Of a stretch of 64,000 nucleotides of DNA, positions 63,768-64,000 are shown piece after piece (the first letter of the stretch is position 1; every line of letters begins with the position of its first letter). The position numbers were made by a program, and so were the translations under genes. Below the pieces are notes generated by a model that worked only from the letters and a program-made list of their open reading frames with translations, was not told the DNA's origin and did not search any database. The stretch spans positions 19,191,779 through 19,255,778 of the forward strand of contig CM055108.1 of assembly GCA_029204225.1 (NCBI GenBank), given 5' to 3'. Origin of the DNA: Diphasiastrum complanatum. Taxonomy: Eukaryota > Streptophyta > Lycopodiopsida > Lycopodiales > Lycopodiaceae.

Positions 63768-64000
63768 GTTACCAGGGAACGTGGGAACGTGGCTTTTTAG
63801 ACGTGCCACACGTTCCCATCGTTCTCTTGTTGGGAACGTGCTTGGGAACGTGAGTTTGGAAACGTGACCAGGGAACGCATTCCCAAGGAATGTGAACCTG
63901 ATTGGGAACGCGTTCCCTGGTCACAATTTCTGCAAAGACTAAAATCAAGATAAATGAAGGAGGGAGCTTTGGGAACATGTTCCCTGGTCACAGTTTCTGC
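63768..64000. mobile_element. GGGAACG-motif non-autonomous element, copy 2 (runs off the window)
   Basis: TTACCAGGGAACGTGGGAAC at the left end, followed by CTTTTTAGACGTGCCACACG. The whole stretch parallels 40070-39870 on the complement. Probably the same TIR family as 39644-40070; the right end lies beyond the window. Confidence 0.65.

Overview
The window is nuclear DNA from a land plant. It carries spliced genes typical of plants: a RABA/Rab11-type GTPase, a plant CLC anion channel and a plant COG0212 protein. It also holds chromodomain Ty3/gypsy, Ty1/copia, hAT and LINE-like elements, very long CT/GA microsatellites and AT-rich spacers. The species cannot be fixed from sequence alone. TE-swollen introns point to a large, repeat-rich genome. 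No bacterial-type operons, CRISPR arrays, rRNA or convincing tRNA genes were seen.

Layout: 0-3 kb holds broken gypsy gag and copia pol remnants. At 3-4.5 kb lie a (CT)78 tract, a dispersed repeat and a hAT-type MITE with an 8-bp target duplication. A two-exon RABA GTPase gene is on the minus strand at 5.6-7.3 kb. From 8 to 24 kb there is repeat-rich intergenic DNA: tandem repeats, an LTR with a PBS-like sequence, and a 570-bp inverted repeat around a CT tract. From 24.7 to 46.1 kb I assemble one six-exon minus-strand gene encoding a 484-aa COG0212 (5-formyltetrahydrofolate cycloligase-like) protein. Its three large introns (about 7.0, 5.7 and 6.9 kb) contain LINE-like remnants, a gag-only copia element with a foreign RNase H fragment in one LTR, a near-perfect 418-bp hairpin, and a very young three-LTR chromodomain gypsy element with 5-bp target duplications.

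From 46 to 56.6 kb the sequence is intergenic, with two more foldback palindromes, one containing about nine copies of a short palindromic motif. At 56.9-59.7 kb are a promoter-like region and the first three coding exons of a plant CLC chloride channel on the plus strand. An 86-bp tandem duplication spans its exon 3 donor. The remaining CLC exons are not visible before the window ends, and the last 4 kb includes a decayed hAT (DUF659) transposase.

The three host genes are unrelated in function: vesicle traffic, anion transport, and a folate/thiamin-associated protein. What links the region is its transposon structure: frequent long inverted repeats and rearranged LTR elements. I found no clearly new multi-gene system. 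The best leads are the hairpins, the three-LTR gag-less element, the LTR with a captured RNase H segment, and the non-canonical GC-AG intron of the COG0212 gene.
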